A stretch of DNA of 64,000 nucleotides from Biomphalaria glabrata (taxonomy: Eukaryota; Mollusca; Gastropoda; Planorbidae): the NCBI RefSeq assembly GCF_947242115.1, contig NC_074726.1, positions 4,792,451 through 4,856,450 of the forward strand. The letters run 5' to 3'. The notes under the pieces were generated by a model. It searched no databases and was not told the DNA's origin. It worked only from the letters and a program-made list of their open reading frames with translations. How positions within the stretch are numbered: the first letter of the stretch is position 1; each line of letters opens with the position of its first letter. Of this stretch, positions 12,330-32,896 are shown piece by piece. The translations under genes and the position numbers were made by a program.

Positions 12330-12794
12330 TCATGACACCACTAATTTTTTAACAAATGTTCTGATCTGATCATCATCAACTAAACCAATGAATTGGTTAC
12401 ACACTTGACCTTTTCTCAAACCAATCACTGTTGGAACTGACCTGACTCCATATGTCATTGCAAGTTCTGAAATTTCATCAATATCTACTTTAGCCATAAT
12501 AACTTTGCCTTCTTCTGCTAATATACTTTCAAGCCTTGGGCTTAAAAGTTTACATGGACCACACCACGTAGCATGAAAATCAACAACAACTGGTGTATTA
12601 TTGCTAGCTTCAATCACTCTTTTTTTTAAATCTTCTTCATCTTGGACATTGATAACTTTAATTTTTTTAGCTGCAGTAGAGCAGAGTCTAATGCTGGTTG
12701 ATGCTAATCTGTTACAATTTTCAAGCTTTGAATGTACCTCATGAACTGACATCTGAGGTAAAGACCTTTCTAAAAATCCAACTCTACTGACCAT
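12330..12794 (-). CDS. TXN2: Thioredoxin, mitochondrial type
   Basis: A 154-residue protein disulfide reductase of the thioredoxin fold. The active site WCGPCK is at residues 77-82 (Cys78 and Cys81). The cis-proline loop VRSVPT is at 117-122, and DFHATW and KVDIDE stand at the expected strands. Residues 1 to about 42 are rich in Arg, Ser and Leu with almost no acidic cluster, and fit a cleavable mitochondrial presequence. Together with the length (human TXN2 is 166 residues) this favours the mitochondrial form over cytosolic thioredoxin (about 105). Family role: it reduces mitochondrial peroxiredoxin 3 and is recycled by thioredoxin reductase 2. The start is the only upstream ATG in frame. 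The whole coding region is one uninterrupted exon; a non-coding first exon is possible, because TATTTAG, an acceptor-like sequence, lies just upstream. I see no long poly-A remnant that would prove a retrocopy. The family call is firm; the mitochondrial assignment is good. Confidence 0.92.
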   Translation of the reverse strand: MVSRVGFLERSLPQMSVHEVHSKLENCNRLASTSIRLCSTAAKKIKVINVQDEEDLKKRVIEASNNTPVVVDFHATWCGPCKLLSPRLESILAEEGKVIMAKVDIDEISELAMTYGVRSVPTVIGLRKGQVCNQFIGLVDDDQIRTFVKKLVVS

Positions 12795-12990
12795 TATGTG
12801 AATACTAAATATTATTTAAACAAAAAATTAATGTTAAAATTAAAGTTTAGTACTTTTTGAAATTTCAGCCTTATGTTATTGACATTTCTGTGATCAAGAC
12901 ATGCACATTCTTTGTTCAACAGGTTCGATATTCCGATAGTTTGCTCATGAATGCTGGTAGCTTTGGCCATGCTATCCTTCAAGAAACAGT

Positions 12991-13162
12991 AATGGACCTC
13001 ATTCACCAATCGTAAATACATTTAGCCACGTCATAATATTGATAAAACAATGAAAAATACGTATCACGTGACAGCCACTAAAGATTACATAATTTGTATA
13101 GAAGATATATAGAATCACGTGGCTAAATGTTGTTTATTTACGATTGGTGAATGAGGTCCATT
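12991..13162. mobile_element. MITE with ~25-bp terminal inverted repeats, upstream of thioredoxin
   Basis: The left end reads TGGACCTCATTCACCAATCG and the right end is its inverse, ending CGATTGGTGAATGAGGTCCA. AGCCACGT and ACGTGGCT form the inner parts of the arms. The arms enclose about 90 bases. A related copy is at 17628-17772. It lies about 200-370 bases upstream of the thioredoxin ATG, where the promoter or a 5' untranslated exon would be expected. Confidence 0.75.
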
Positions 13163-13209
13163 CATAAACTATTCAGCGTCAACAAGTGTCACGTCGTCGT
13201 AGGAGTCGC

Positions 13210-13219
13210 TATTTATAGA
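13210..13219 (-). promoter_or_regulatory. Candidate TATA box for thioredoxin
   Basis: CTATTTATAG on the plus strand reads CTATAAATAG on the minus strand, about 420 bases upstream of the thioredoxin ATG and just beyond the MITE. If real, the MITE would sit inside transcribed leader or a first intron. The motif alone is weak evidence. Confidence 0.25.
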
Positions 13220-14175
13220 TATCGGGATGTAATCGTTGAGAAATGTGATTTTTTTTTGTTGTTGCACGTGAGAGACGGGAGTCCAGAGGTGAATTGTGGG
13301 ATGGTTAATCAGGTGGTCAAGCAGTAGTGGCCGTGTTCTCAAGCTGTAAGGATGTCTAACGTAATTGATTCAGTGATTTGATGTTAATTGTGTACTTAGA
13401 ATATTTCATTGGATTTGTGCAACATAATGTGTATTTTTTGATGGCTGGAATTGCCAGTAAATTGTTATTGTAATTTATGGATAATGAATATCGTCTGCTA
13501 ACCAAGGCCTTACTTAATTTTTGATCGCCACTGATATTTGTTGTGCTGTGCTGAATGAAGTAGACAGTCGAAGTAAAAACTAGTACACCAACTCAAGAGA
13601 AACAAGACATCTTTCATTACTGTTACACGCACAATCAAATGTAACACAAGAGGCGTTACAACAAGTATCTTATCATTCGCCTATTCTAGGTTTTCTTTTA
13701 AACCTATTTTCAAGTGCATAAAATTTTTTTTCGTATCCTGTATTAGCGTGGAGTCAGTCATGCTAGCAATACAATAGCATTGGAAAAACTTTCAAAACTT
13801 TGAAGTAGGCCCTATAGCATTGGCGGAGATAGGGTTCTGGTTGTTGATAGTTTGTAGTTCATAGTTTCTGATATTCATGCTAAAAAAAAAAAATTAAACC
13901 TGCTTTTTTATCTGCCTGAGTGGACCTCAGTCGGACCCTATGTGCTCCCTCCAAAGGCTACTTCTGATAGCAAAAAAAAAACTATTCTAATGTCTGCATA
14001 CACTTGTTACATACATACATCTATATATCCTCATTATTAGCCAACTGTAATGAGACCACGATACCAAGGCCGGTTAAATGACTTGTCAATCGGTCAGTAA
14101 TTATCAACTTAGCATTTAACGCTGAGAATGAAATGTCAGCAGACTATATTGTTGGGCAGTTGCCACGCGCCAACA
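13220..14175. other. Intergenic, minor LINE scrap
   Basis: No gene seen. Near 13898-13955 a short stretch resembles the antisense LINE ends at 20847 and 30720 (CCTGAGTGGACC block). Confidence 0.4.
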
Positions 14176-14234
14176 ATCAGTGACACTGACAGTCGCACAA
14201 TTATCGACGGCTATCTGGGTAAGAACACATACGG

Positions 14235-14987
14235 CTGACATCTACGCATCCACACAACCCACACAGCCACACAACCACACAGCCACAATACACAAATCCA
14301 TCAACACAATTACACATCAACACAGGCACACATCAACACAGCCACACAATCACATAGTCACGATTCCACACAACCACATAGCCACATAACCAAACTTCCA
14401 AACGATTACACTTTCACAAAACAACACAGCCACATAACCACACTTCAATACAACCACACTTTCACACAGCAACATAATCCCACTTTCATACAACCACACT
14501 TCCATACAACCACACAACCATATAATTACACTTCCACATAACCACACAGCTATATAACCACACTTCCACACAACCACATAGCTATATAACCACACTTGCA
14601 CTCAAACACTTAGCCACACAACCACGCGTCCACACAACCATGTAGCCATTTAAACAACACAACCACAAATCCACACAATCACGCAGCCACACAACCACAC
14701 AATCACGCAGCCACACAATCACGCAGCCACACAACCACACAATCACGCAGCCACACAATCACGCAGCCACACAACCACACAATCACGCAGCCACACAACC
14801 ACAAATCCACACAATCACGCAGCCACACAACCACAAATCCACACAATCACGCAGCCACACAACCGCACAATCACGCAGCCACACAACCACAAATCCACAC
14901 AACCACGCAGCCACACAACCACAAATCCACACAATCACGCAGCCACACAACCACAAATCCACACAATCACGCATCCACACAACCAGA
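14235..14987. repeat. CCACACAA-type minisatellite
   Basis: Built from short words such as CACACAACCAC, AATCACGCAGC and AAATCCACA. It is irregular on the left (14240-14640) and nearly regular on the right (14660-14980), where composites of CCACACAATCACGCAG recur. The repeats are free of stop codons in places, which explains the minus-strand open frames rich in Val, Trp and Cys. No gene. Confidence 0.88.
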
Positions 14988-15285
14988 CATCTTTACATGT
15001 TTCCATTCCATTTTAGCTACTGGTTTGTTTAATGGTAAAAACTGAAGAAATTAATGTTATGTTTTGTAAAAAAAAAAACAACATTACTTATGCTCAACAA
15101 TTATAAAAGCATTGACTTCGATTATGGATAAGAAAAATGCATCTATAATTATTAGTTCCAGAACGTACTACAGCTAGAAGACTGGGCTTTGATAGTTAAT
15201 ATTTTTTTCTTAAATCGAATAGTTAATAATCTGATTTTTTTATTCTAGAGTGTTGTTATTATCACTTAAATATGTAAAATAAGAA
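14988..15285. other. AT-rich spacer, nothing seen
   Basis: No domain, repeat or signal that I can support. Confidence 0.35.
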
Positions 15286-15461
15286 CAGTGTTTCCCAAAC
15301 TGTGTTCCGTGGAACCCCAGTGTTCTGCGAGGCCTGACTACTGGAACAGTTAACTAGTAAGCCACCACGTGAATTAATCTCTTCAAAATATAAGCAATGT
15401 GTTTCTCCAATACTCTGAAAGTGCGAAATGTAGCGTTAAGGAAAACGTTTGCGAAACAATG
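15286..15461. mobile_element. hAT-like MITE (CAGTGTTTCCCAAACTG type)
   Basis: The left end is CAGTGTTTCCCAAACTG followed by GTTCCGTGGAACCCC. The right end, GTTTGCGAAACAATG, is an imperfect inverse. About 176 bases, no coding capacity. A related terminus in the other orientation ends at 20153. I cannot identify the target duplication. Confidence 0.6.
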
Positions 15462-15469
15462 ATCTAGAC

Positions 15470-15669
15470 CAGGGGTTCTCAACCTGTGGATCGCGACCCC
15501 TTTGGGGGTCGATGGACGATTTGCCAGGGGTCGCCTAAGACCATCGAAAAAATGAATTGTTTTTGTCCATTCTTCTATTGCTGTGTGTGTATGCGGAGGG
15601 GGGGGGGGTCGCGGCAGAGTGGGGGGTTGTAAAAAGGGGTCGCCGAGCCTATAAGGTTGAGAACCGCTG
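15470..15669. mobile_element. hAT MITE with 8-bp target duplication
   Basis: Ends CAGGGGTTCTCAACCTG and AAGGTTGAGAACCGCTG form terminal inverted repeats. ATCTAGAC flanks both sides (15462-15469 and 15670-15677), the 8-bp duplication expected of hAT elements. The 200-bp body contains GGGGTCGCCTAAGACCAT and a G run. Relatives lie at 28040-28241 (opposite orientation) and 53583-53781. Confidence 0.9.
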
Positions 15670-15974
15670 ATCTAGACTAACAATAATAAATCGCAGTTTC
15701 ATGATTTTAGCTTACTCAATACGCTATGATTCTATTACTTGTCTAAGAGGGGGGTTGGGGGGAGAAAGAGGGGGGTAACTTCTGTTTAAATGTTAGCGTG
15801 ATCGCTTTTAAATGCATTTATAAAAAAAATGACTTTAATTCTAACTCAAGACACATGCTTCCTTAAGTTTACACTGCGACCACTGTGCCAGGCAAGTGCT
15901 TATGAAAATAGAATGTCTTATAGTTATCTATTGTTAGTTTTAAACTAAATCTACACACAGTATAAAAGGGATCT

Positions 15975-16250
15975 AATTCAGCTTATACCATCACATCAGC
16001 CAAGTACTATTTATCTCCCTTGTTCGATACCAAACAAAATAATGAATTACCTATCGTTAATTAACTAAATAGTTGTTTTTTTTTAAATTGATTCTTTTGT
16101 CAGGTACTCTTAATTATTGTGCAAAGTTTCATTTTTACCCGAGAATGGGTGTGGGAGAAATAACGTCTTCAAACTTTTTTTTTACCAGACAGACAGACAA
16201 ATAAACAGACAGACTGAGTGAGTTTATATAAGCTTTGTAAATAGGCAAGG
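15975..16250 (-). repeat. Dispersed AAGCTT/(CAGA)n repeat
   Basis: Same family as 5035. An AT-rich body with ACCAAACAAAATAATGAATT and a CCCGAGAATGGGTGTGGGAG block leads to a CAGACAGACAGA run and ends TATAAGCTTTGTAAA. No coding sequence. Confidence 0.6.
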
Positions 16251-16840
16251 AAGATAGAGATGGGTATTTTTAACCAGCTAATTTAGGAATTGTGTGGCAC
16301 TAACGACAAGTTTGACGTCATGTTAAAACGAGACTAAAGAGTGTTGTGACATGACGTTACATTTGATACAGACACGACAGAGACCATCTCATGCGATAAA
16401 GTCCACCCAAAGAGCGCGAGAGGGAAAGAGAGAGAAAGAGAGTTGTTTTCTTTAATCTATCACCAGAGTTGCGTACAGGTGGCGGCAACAGAAATTGGTG
16501 GGGCGGGGGGGCGTTCCGCCTATCTGTTGAGCGTTGAATGGGTGGACGTGAGTGGCAGGGGCGGCACGTGCACGTGTGGGAGCGTGTGAGTAACGTTGCC
16601 GGGATTTGGTATTTCGGAAATATTTTCTTGATATCTGTGGGATTGCAGTGTCGGCGCTGTGGTTGGCAAGGAGTGGGACACTAAGAGTATACTCCATTGC
16701 ATCAATTATTTAATAATAATCTAACCTATCTAAAGAAGTAACTCAGCGACGGTTAACACTAAAAGATGATGACTGTTTATTTCAAGGTGATATCAAGACC
16801 TTTTTTTTTTTACCTTTACCTATAAATAAAAATAAATGAT
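16251..16840. other. Intergenic, no gene seen
   Basis: Contains a GAGAGAAAGAG run near 16415-16445. The two overlapping minus-strand frames at 16452-16705 have no recognisable domain. Confidence 0.35.
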
Positions 16841-16844
16841 TGTT

Positions 16845-17080
16845 TTTATATAGCGCTATTTTCATGCTTATAGCATGCTCAGAGCGCTTTGGTCCAAATC
16901 TCAGTTGTGGACCAGTGGGGGGGGGGGGTATCTAGGAGAAGGTTTTTCCGTGCTGCCTTCAGGCGCTCAGTAAACACAACTCTGCCCGAGTCGGGTGTCG
17001 AACCTCGAGCCCCTTTCATAGTTAGCCAAGCCAAGCCAAGTTCAAGCGTGCTTAGCCTCTCGACCACGCTTCCCACTGTC
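16845..17080 (-). mobile_element. tRNA-derived SINE, family 2
   Basis: On the minus strand an A-box-like TGGTCGAGAGGCTAAGC is followed by a B-box-like GGTTCGACACCC, the internal RNA polymerase III promoter of a tRNA-type head. The tail ends with a GCGCTATATAAAA motif. A relative is at 51856-52130. It abuts LINE sequence at 17081. Confidence 0.65.
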
Positions 17081-17565
17081 CCTTAGTCTGTTGGACCGTT
17101 GGGGCACCACGCAAGATTCGTCAACCGTCCTTCTCCACTCCTCTCTGTCTTTTGCTTTAGTTAGAACCTCTTTAGTGGAAAGAAAGCCATTCTTTTATGT
17201 TGTCCTCAAATCGCTTTCTCTGTCTGTCTTCATGAAGGAAGGTCTTTACGAGCCCCGAAGATCTTGTAAAATGGCCATATATTTTTAGCTTGCGGTTTTT
17301 TTTTTTACGATAGTTAACAGGTCATCATGGGGTCCAATCGCTGCAGTAACCCTGTCTCTAATCTCTTGGTTTGTGATGCGTTCTTTGAATGTGATACATA
17401 GGATCCTTCTGTAGCATCTCTATTCCATTGCTAAGCTCTTCCTCTCTAGCTCTGCAGTCGGCGTCCAAGACTCACAAGCATATAAAAATGTGGCCATGAC
17501 CAGGGAGCGCATCAGTCTGATTTTGTTTCCTTTGTCTTTCCAAATTATTTTAAGTTTTGGAGACA
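17081..17565 (-). mobile_element. LINE C-terminal coding fragment (family E)
   Basis: The minus strand reads KIRLMRSLVMATFLYACESW, then RCYRRIL, ITNQEIRDRVTAAIG and a degenerate tail, colinear with the better copy at 39436-39962. The frame is broken, so this is a dead copy. Clade not assigned. Confidence 0.7.
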
Positions 17566-17627
17566 CCACAAGCATAAATAAAAGTTTAGGTGAATAATTC
17601 TTCTCTTGCCTTCAAGGCTTACAATCG

Positions 17628-17842
17628 TGATAATTTTGATAAAACAATGAAAAAAAAACTGTCACGTGACAGCCTGTGTGCATTACGTAATTTGTATAGA
17701 AGATACCAGAGATAGAGGACCACGTGGCTAAATGTGTTTGTTTGCGATTGGTGAATGAGGTCCATTGGTAAAAAATATTTCTAATCGCACAGTCCAGATC
17801 TATTACAAATTTAATCACATGACTTATCCAAACCAATGGATA
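17628..17842. mobile_element. MITE related to the 12991 element
   Basis: Shares AATTTGTATAGAAGATA, CACGTGGCTAAATG and GATTGGTGAATGAGGTCCA with 12991-13162. It runs on into a TTTCTAATCGCACAGTCCAG stretch also seen near 59605-59690, so the family is probably longer than the short copy upstream of thioredoxin. Confidence 0.6.
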
Positions 17843-18068
17843 CAACTACACTCCGTATGAGCTCATTCTTCTGAGGAGTATATTTAAAAAAAATGATTTC
17901 TTATTTCGGCTCTCCTGTCTGTAACTTTGACTTAGTTGGATACTTTGAAGTTCAATTTAGCATCCTTTACCTTATTTGTTTAGTTGTGAAAATCTCCATT
18001 AGCTAACAAAATAATAAATAAATAAAAACTCTCTAATCAAAAACATTCTCTAAGTGATCTGTTTCTGA

Positions 18069-18076
18069 TTACGTCA
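18069..18076 (+). promoter_or_regulatory. CRE/ATF-like site upstream of GAPDH
   Basis: TTACGTCA lies 77 bases before the GAPDH start codon, a position compatible with a promoter bZIP site. This is a motif match only. Confidence 0.3.
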
Positions 18077-18149
18077 TTTCTAGTCGCTTTGGTGGTAAAC
18101 AGCGAAATCTCCTAACTTCGCCATCTACTAGATGTAGTGTAAGCGCTAG

Positions 18150-28455
<10,306 letters not shown>

Positions 28456-28539
28456 TGGCAGTGGATGCAAGTGTGCTTTGTGACGTTTTAATCCACTCTG
28501 TAGATAGGAAAATATTTGCTTAATAGAGTGAATCTAAAA

Positions 28540-28545
28540 AATAAA
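28540..28545 (+). terminator. Candidate polyadenylation signal of GAPDH
   Basis: AATAAA 85 bases after the stop codon. Another AATAAA lies near 28705. Confidence 0.5.
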
Positions 28546-28559
28546 TGAGTTGAAGAATA

Positions 28560-29455
28560 GAAAGATGAATGAGTGCGTTTAACAGAGAAGCATTTTACGA
28601 GTAAAACTTCATGTGTAGAATTGGTTACCATGAGTAATTTCAGGACATGGCAGACTGAATTAAAACTCTCATCCAGTATATGACATATGTACATATAGCT
28701 AAAGAATAAACCAATCCAATTTAAAAAAAATGACATATATAATTATTCAATTAAAAAAGAAAGTGATAAAATCTAATTAGCACCTAGATCTAGGTCTTAG
28801 CGACATTTGCGCGTTTCAATAACTTTTTATACTCAAAATTTAATGTTTCCCATTTATTCAGTGTTTTTTTATCACATTTTTTAAAACCTTGATTCTTAAA
28901 TCAAATTCTTTATTTTTTCGGGACTCGATCACAAACAAAAAGGATACTGTATGCATATTAGATATATCAAAACTGCTCTTAAATTTCAAATATCTTATAC
29001 TGACAAACTGTCAATATTTTGTTTTCTTTGACATACACATACAAAAAATATATGTAACATATATTGTCATATATACTTTAAATATACTTTGTTTAATATT
29101 TATATATAATTGAGAATAATTTACATTCTTGTTTATAGTGTGTAATGACAAATATAATGAATGAATGATATATATATGACACGAAATAAAAAATCATATC
29201 TTTTGTTTATTTATATTATTATTATTTATATGTCGTCTTTATGTTAAATATTTATATGGTAGAGGCTTGAGTTAATGTGCAACTTAACAGATGTAATAAT
29301 GAAAATATAATGTTTGCATGTGTGCTATAATGTTGGTCGCGACTAGGTTATATGCTGCACTCATTCTAATCTTCAACTTCTAAGACAATACCTCATAATT
29401 AAAAAACAAAAAGGAAATTTGTTCGTTTTTAAAACACAAGTGTATTGTAATGTAA
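28560..29455. other. AT-rich GAPDH 3' flank, no gene seen
   Basis: Very AT-rich with TATATA runs. The 28889-29113 frame is low complexity and not supported as a gene. Confidence 0.4.
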
Positions 29456-29870
29456 GTTTTCGTGGCTACAGAAAAGATTGTGGGACAATACCTTGCTAAC
29501 TAGAAATACCAAAGTCAAAGTTTACGTGACCTGTGTGATGAGCACTCTGTTATACGAAAGTGAAACATGGTCAAATAGTTTTTGCAGGGAAAAAAAAAAG
29601 CTAAATATCTTCCTCCTCCGATACGGATTTTCAAACTAATGTGGCAAGATACAAATAACTAAGGAAGTGCTGCGAAGAGAAGGCTGCCAGGAAACCCGCG
29701 GAGTTCTCAGCAGCTGACGCCATGACTAGATCGGTCATGTTTTCAGATTCCCACAAGGTCAACTTTCACAAGACATTCTGCTTGGTGATGTGATAGAAGG
29801 CTGGAGATCCTCTGGTCACCCACTTTTAAGGTATGCTTATGTAATCAAACGTGACAAGAAGCTTTTCAAA
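29456..29870 (+). mobile_element. LINE C-terminal fragment, old
   Basis: The plus strand gives a VMSTLLYESETW block followed by scraps of the usual QEKRLN, RRILGITWQD and later motifs. This is the C-terminal region of another non-LTR family. The frame is heavily broken. Confidence 0.6.
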
Positions 29871-30057
29871 ATAGACACCAGGGCCGGCCTTAGGTATAGG
29901 TCAACTAGGTAGCTGCTTATGGCCTCCTATTAGTGGAATAACATAGGTAACATTTTTTTAGAGAAGAAAAAAACTTGTGCCCAATATTATTGTTGGAGTC
30001 ACTCAGTTTTAAATAAATTGCGTAAGTCTTTTTTGTTTTCTCTGTTGATTTTTATTT

Positions 30058-31000
30058 TTAGCGGCCCCCGAAAGGGGAAAAGACGCTATTAGTTTTGTGT
30101 GGTCTGTCTGTCCGTCCCATATAGACCTCGTAAACTAGAAAAGATAGTGAAAATCCGACATCATGATTTTTTAGACCTTTAAAAGTTCTAATGCAACGGC
30201 TCCTTTTTTTCTTTTCTTATAGTGAAAAAAATTAAACTTAAATTTTTAAAATCAACTATGCAAGCAGGTTTTTTTTCTCATAAAAATACACCATTTTTAC
30301 AACTATTCACTATTAATAGTAACAACATAGGATGCTATTTAATAAAGGAGATAACCAATTACCATATTGGCAACACATTTATATAAACGGTTTTCGATTT
30401 TTGTCAAAAAAGATTTTTTTTTTTTAACAAATGTATTGCTTAGTTCTATAAGTTCTGTCATACTAACTAGACATTTGCAAAAAAAAAAAAAAATAAATAA
30501 AAAAAAAAAAAAAAATTAAACAACAATTAATAAGTAGTTTTTCATATTATCACGTGAACTGCAGCGGGAGTAGTTATCTATAAGAATTTTTTTTTTTTTT
30601 TTTTTACGGAAATTTTTTTTATTTGAGGCTTTGAATAAGAGATTGACCATTTACAAAACAATTAGATCAATTAGATAATCATTATAAGACAACAGTTAAG
30701 CCAGTTTCACATTCATTTCACCTTCACTTTCACCTATCCCTTTGTCTGCTGGATCGTTGGGGCACCACACTAGATCGGTCAACCTTCTTTCTCCATTCTT
30801 CTCGGTCATTTGCCTTTGATAGAATTTCATTCTGATATTCTTTCTGAAAATATTGAAACCTGCCTTTTTACCTGCCTGGGTGGACCACTTCGTTGGCTTT
30901 TGGAGTTTATGTTTCCACACACACACTGTCTTTGGAACCTTGTTTCTATTTCATTTGGCGCCACCAAATTCACATCGTCTAGGGCCTCCAATTGTCTAAG
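30058..31000 (-). mobile_element. LINE 3' end with 3' region, second copy
   Basis: Colinear with 20247-21075. The antisense coding end (KWSTQAGKKAGFNIFRKNIR, then MTEKNGERRLTDLVW) lies at about 30700-30930. A 3' region with poly-A/T runs leads to the terminal GGCCCCCGAAAGGGGAAAAG block at 30062. Confidence 0.7.
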
Positions 31001-31260
31001 GATTTCCCTGTCGACTGTTGGAGAAATGAGGCACTGGATAGATCCACAGGGAGAGCAAGCATAAAAGAAGGGTCTTGGATTACAAGAGGCTTGCACACCA
31101 GAAATAGAAAGAAGGGTGAAAGTGCAACAGTGCCCGGTGATTACAGATGCCCAACCTGTAACTGCAGCTGTGATTAGCCTCTTTAGTCTTGAGAAATTGC
31201 AATGGGAAGCGATCGTCTGCCGAGACGTATAATGACACAGAGAGAAGCTTTCTAAAGATA
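30985..31260 (+). mobile_element. LINE C-terminal fragment with C2H2-like finger
   Basis: The plus strand reads ALDRSTGRASIKEGSW, then VPGDYRCPTCN, and in a shifted frame LRNCNGKRSSAETYND. Jockey/RTE-like elements often end with such a CPTCN finger. It is head-to-tail opposed to the minus-strand LINE before it. Confidence 0.6.
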
Positions 31261-31446
31261 CATTGATTGTAATCCTGGAGCAGGAAGTCTTGTTGGCGGT
31301 GTACTGTAAGATCTAAATATTTTTCTTAGATGACGTCTGACTCAGAAAAAGGACTTAGCAAGGCCGGCTATAGATTTTATTTTTGTATCTTATCTTAAAA
31401 TCTCAGACTAGATAATTACGTCCTAAGACCTACGTGTACTCTTGTA

Positions 31447-32896
31447 TCAATCTAGTCATGACGTCAATCTAGTCATGATGTCAATCTAGTCATGACGTCA
31501 ATCCAGTCATCACGTCAATGTAGTCATGATGTCAATCCAGTCATGATGTCAATCTAGTCATAATGTCAATCCAGTCATGATGTCAAACTAGTCATGACGT
31601 CAATCTAGTCAGGATGTCAATCTAGTCATGACGTCAATCTAATCATGAAGTCAATCCAGTCATGACTTCAATCTAGCCATGACGTCAATCTAGTCATGAC
31701 TTCAATCTAGCCATGACGTCAATCTAGTCAGGATGTCAATCTAGTCATGATGTCAATCTAGTCATGACGTCAATCTAGTCATGATGTCAATCTAGTCATA
31801 ATGTCAATCTAATCATGATGTCAATCTAGCCATGATGTCAATCCAGTAATGACGTCAATCTAGTCATGACGTCAATCTAGTCATGATGTCAATCTAGTCA
31901 TGATGTCAATCTAGTCATTACGTCAATCTAGTCATGATGTCAATCTAGTCATGATGTCAATCTAATCATGATGTCAATCTAGTCATAATGTCAATCTAAT
32001 CATGATGTCAATCTAGCCATGATGTCAATCCAGTAATGACGTCAATCTAGTCATGACGTCAATCTAGTCATGATGTCAATCTAGTCATGATGTCAATCTA
32101 GTCATAATGTCAATCTAATCATGATGTCAATCTAGCCATGATGTCAATCCAGTAATGACGTCAATCTAGTCATGACGTCAATCTAGTCATGATGTCAATC
32201 TAGTCATGATGTCAATCTAGTCATAATGTCAATCTAATCATGATGTCAATCTAGTCATAATGTCAATCTAATCATGATGTCAATCTAGCCATGATGTCAA
32301 TCCAGTAATGACGTCAATCTAGTCATGACGTCAATCTAGTCATGATGTCAATCTAGTCATGATGTCAATCTAGTCATTACGTCAATCTAGTCATGACGTC
32401 AATCTAGTCATGACGTTAATCTAGTCATGAGGTTAATCTAGTCATGATGTCAATCTAGTCATGACGTTAATCTAGTCATGACGTTAATCTAGTCATGATG
32501 TCAATCTAGTCATGACGTCAATCTAGTCATGATGTCAATCAAATTATGATGTCAATCTAGTCATGACGTCAATCTAGTCATAATGTCTATCTAGTCATGA
32601 CGTCAATCTAGTCATGATGTCAATCTAGTCATGATGTCAATCTAGTCATGATGTCAATCTAGTCATGACGTCAATCTAGTCATGACGTCAATCTAGTCAT
32701 AATGTCTATCTAGTCATGACGTCAATCTAGTCATGATGTCAATCTAGTCATGATGTCAATCTAGTCATGATGTCAATCTAGTCATGATGTCAATCTAGTC
32801 ATGACGTCAATCTAGTCATAATGTCTATCTAGTCATGACGTCAATCTAGTCATGATGTCAATCTAGTCATGATGTCAATCTAGTCATGATGTCAAT
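31447..32896. repeat. 17-bp satellite carrying TGACGTCA
   Basis: About 85 units of GTCATGAYGTCAATCTA. By eye about 25 units hold the perfect palindrome TGACGTCA, and most others hold TGATGTCA. Larger blocks repeat: the variant CCAGTAATGACGTC occurs near 31845, 32032, 32151 and 32304, at spacings of 187, 119 and 153 bases, all multiples of 17. No gene. Confidence 0.95.

Noticed and set aside
12812-13021. 69-codon minus-strand frame upstream of thioredoxin
   Set aside because: Overlaps the MITE arm and has no domain.
16879-17086. Paired 65-codon frames on both strands
   Set aside because: They lie within the SINE head and body; no protein family.
31447-32896. CRISPR-like array
   Set aside because: Units are contiguous 17-mers without spacers, in a eukaryotic genome.
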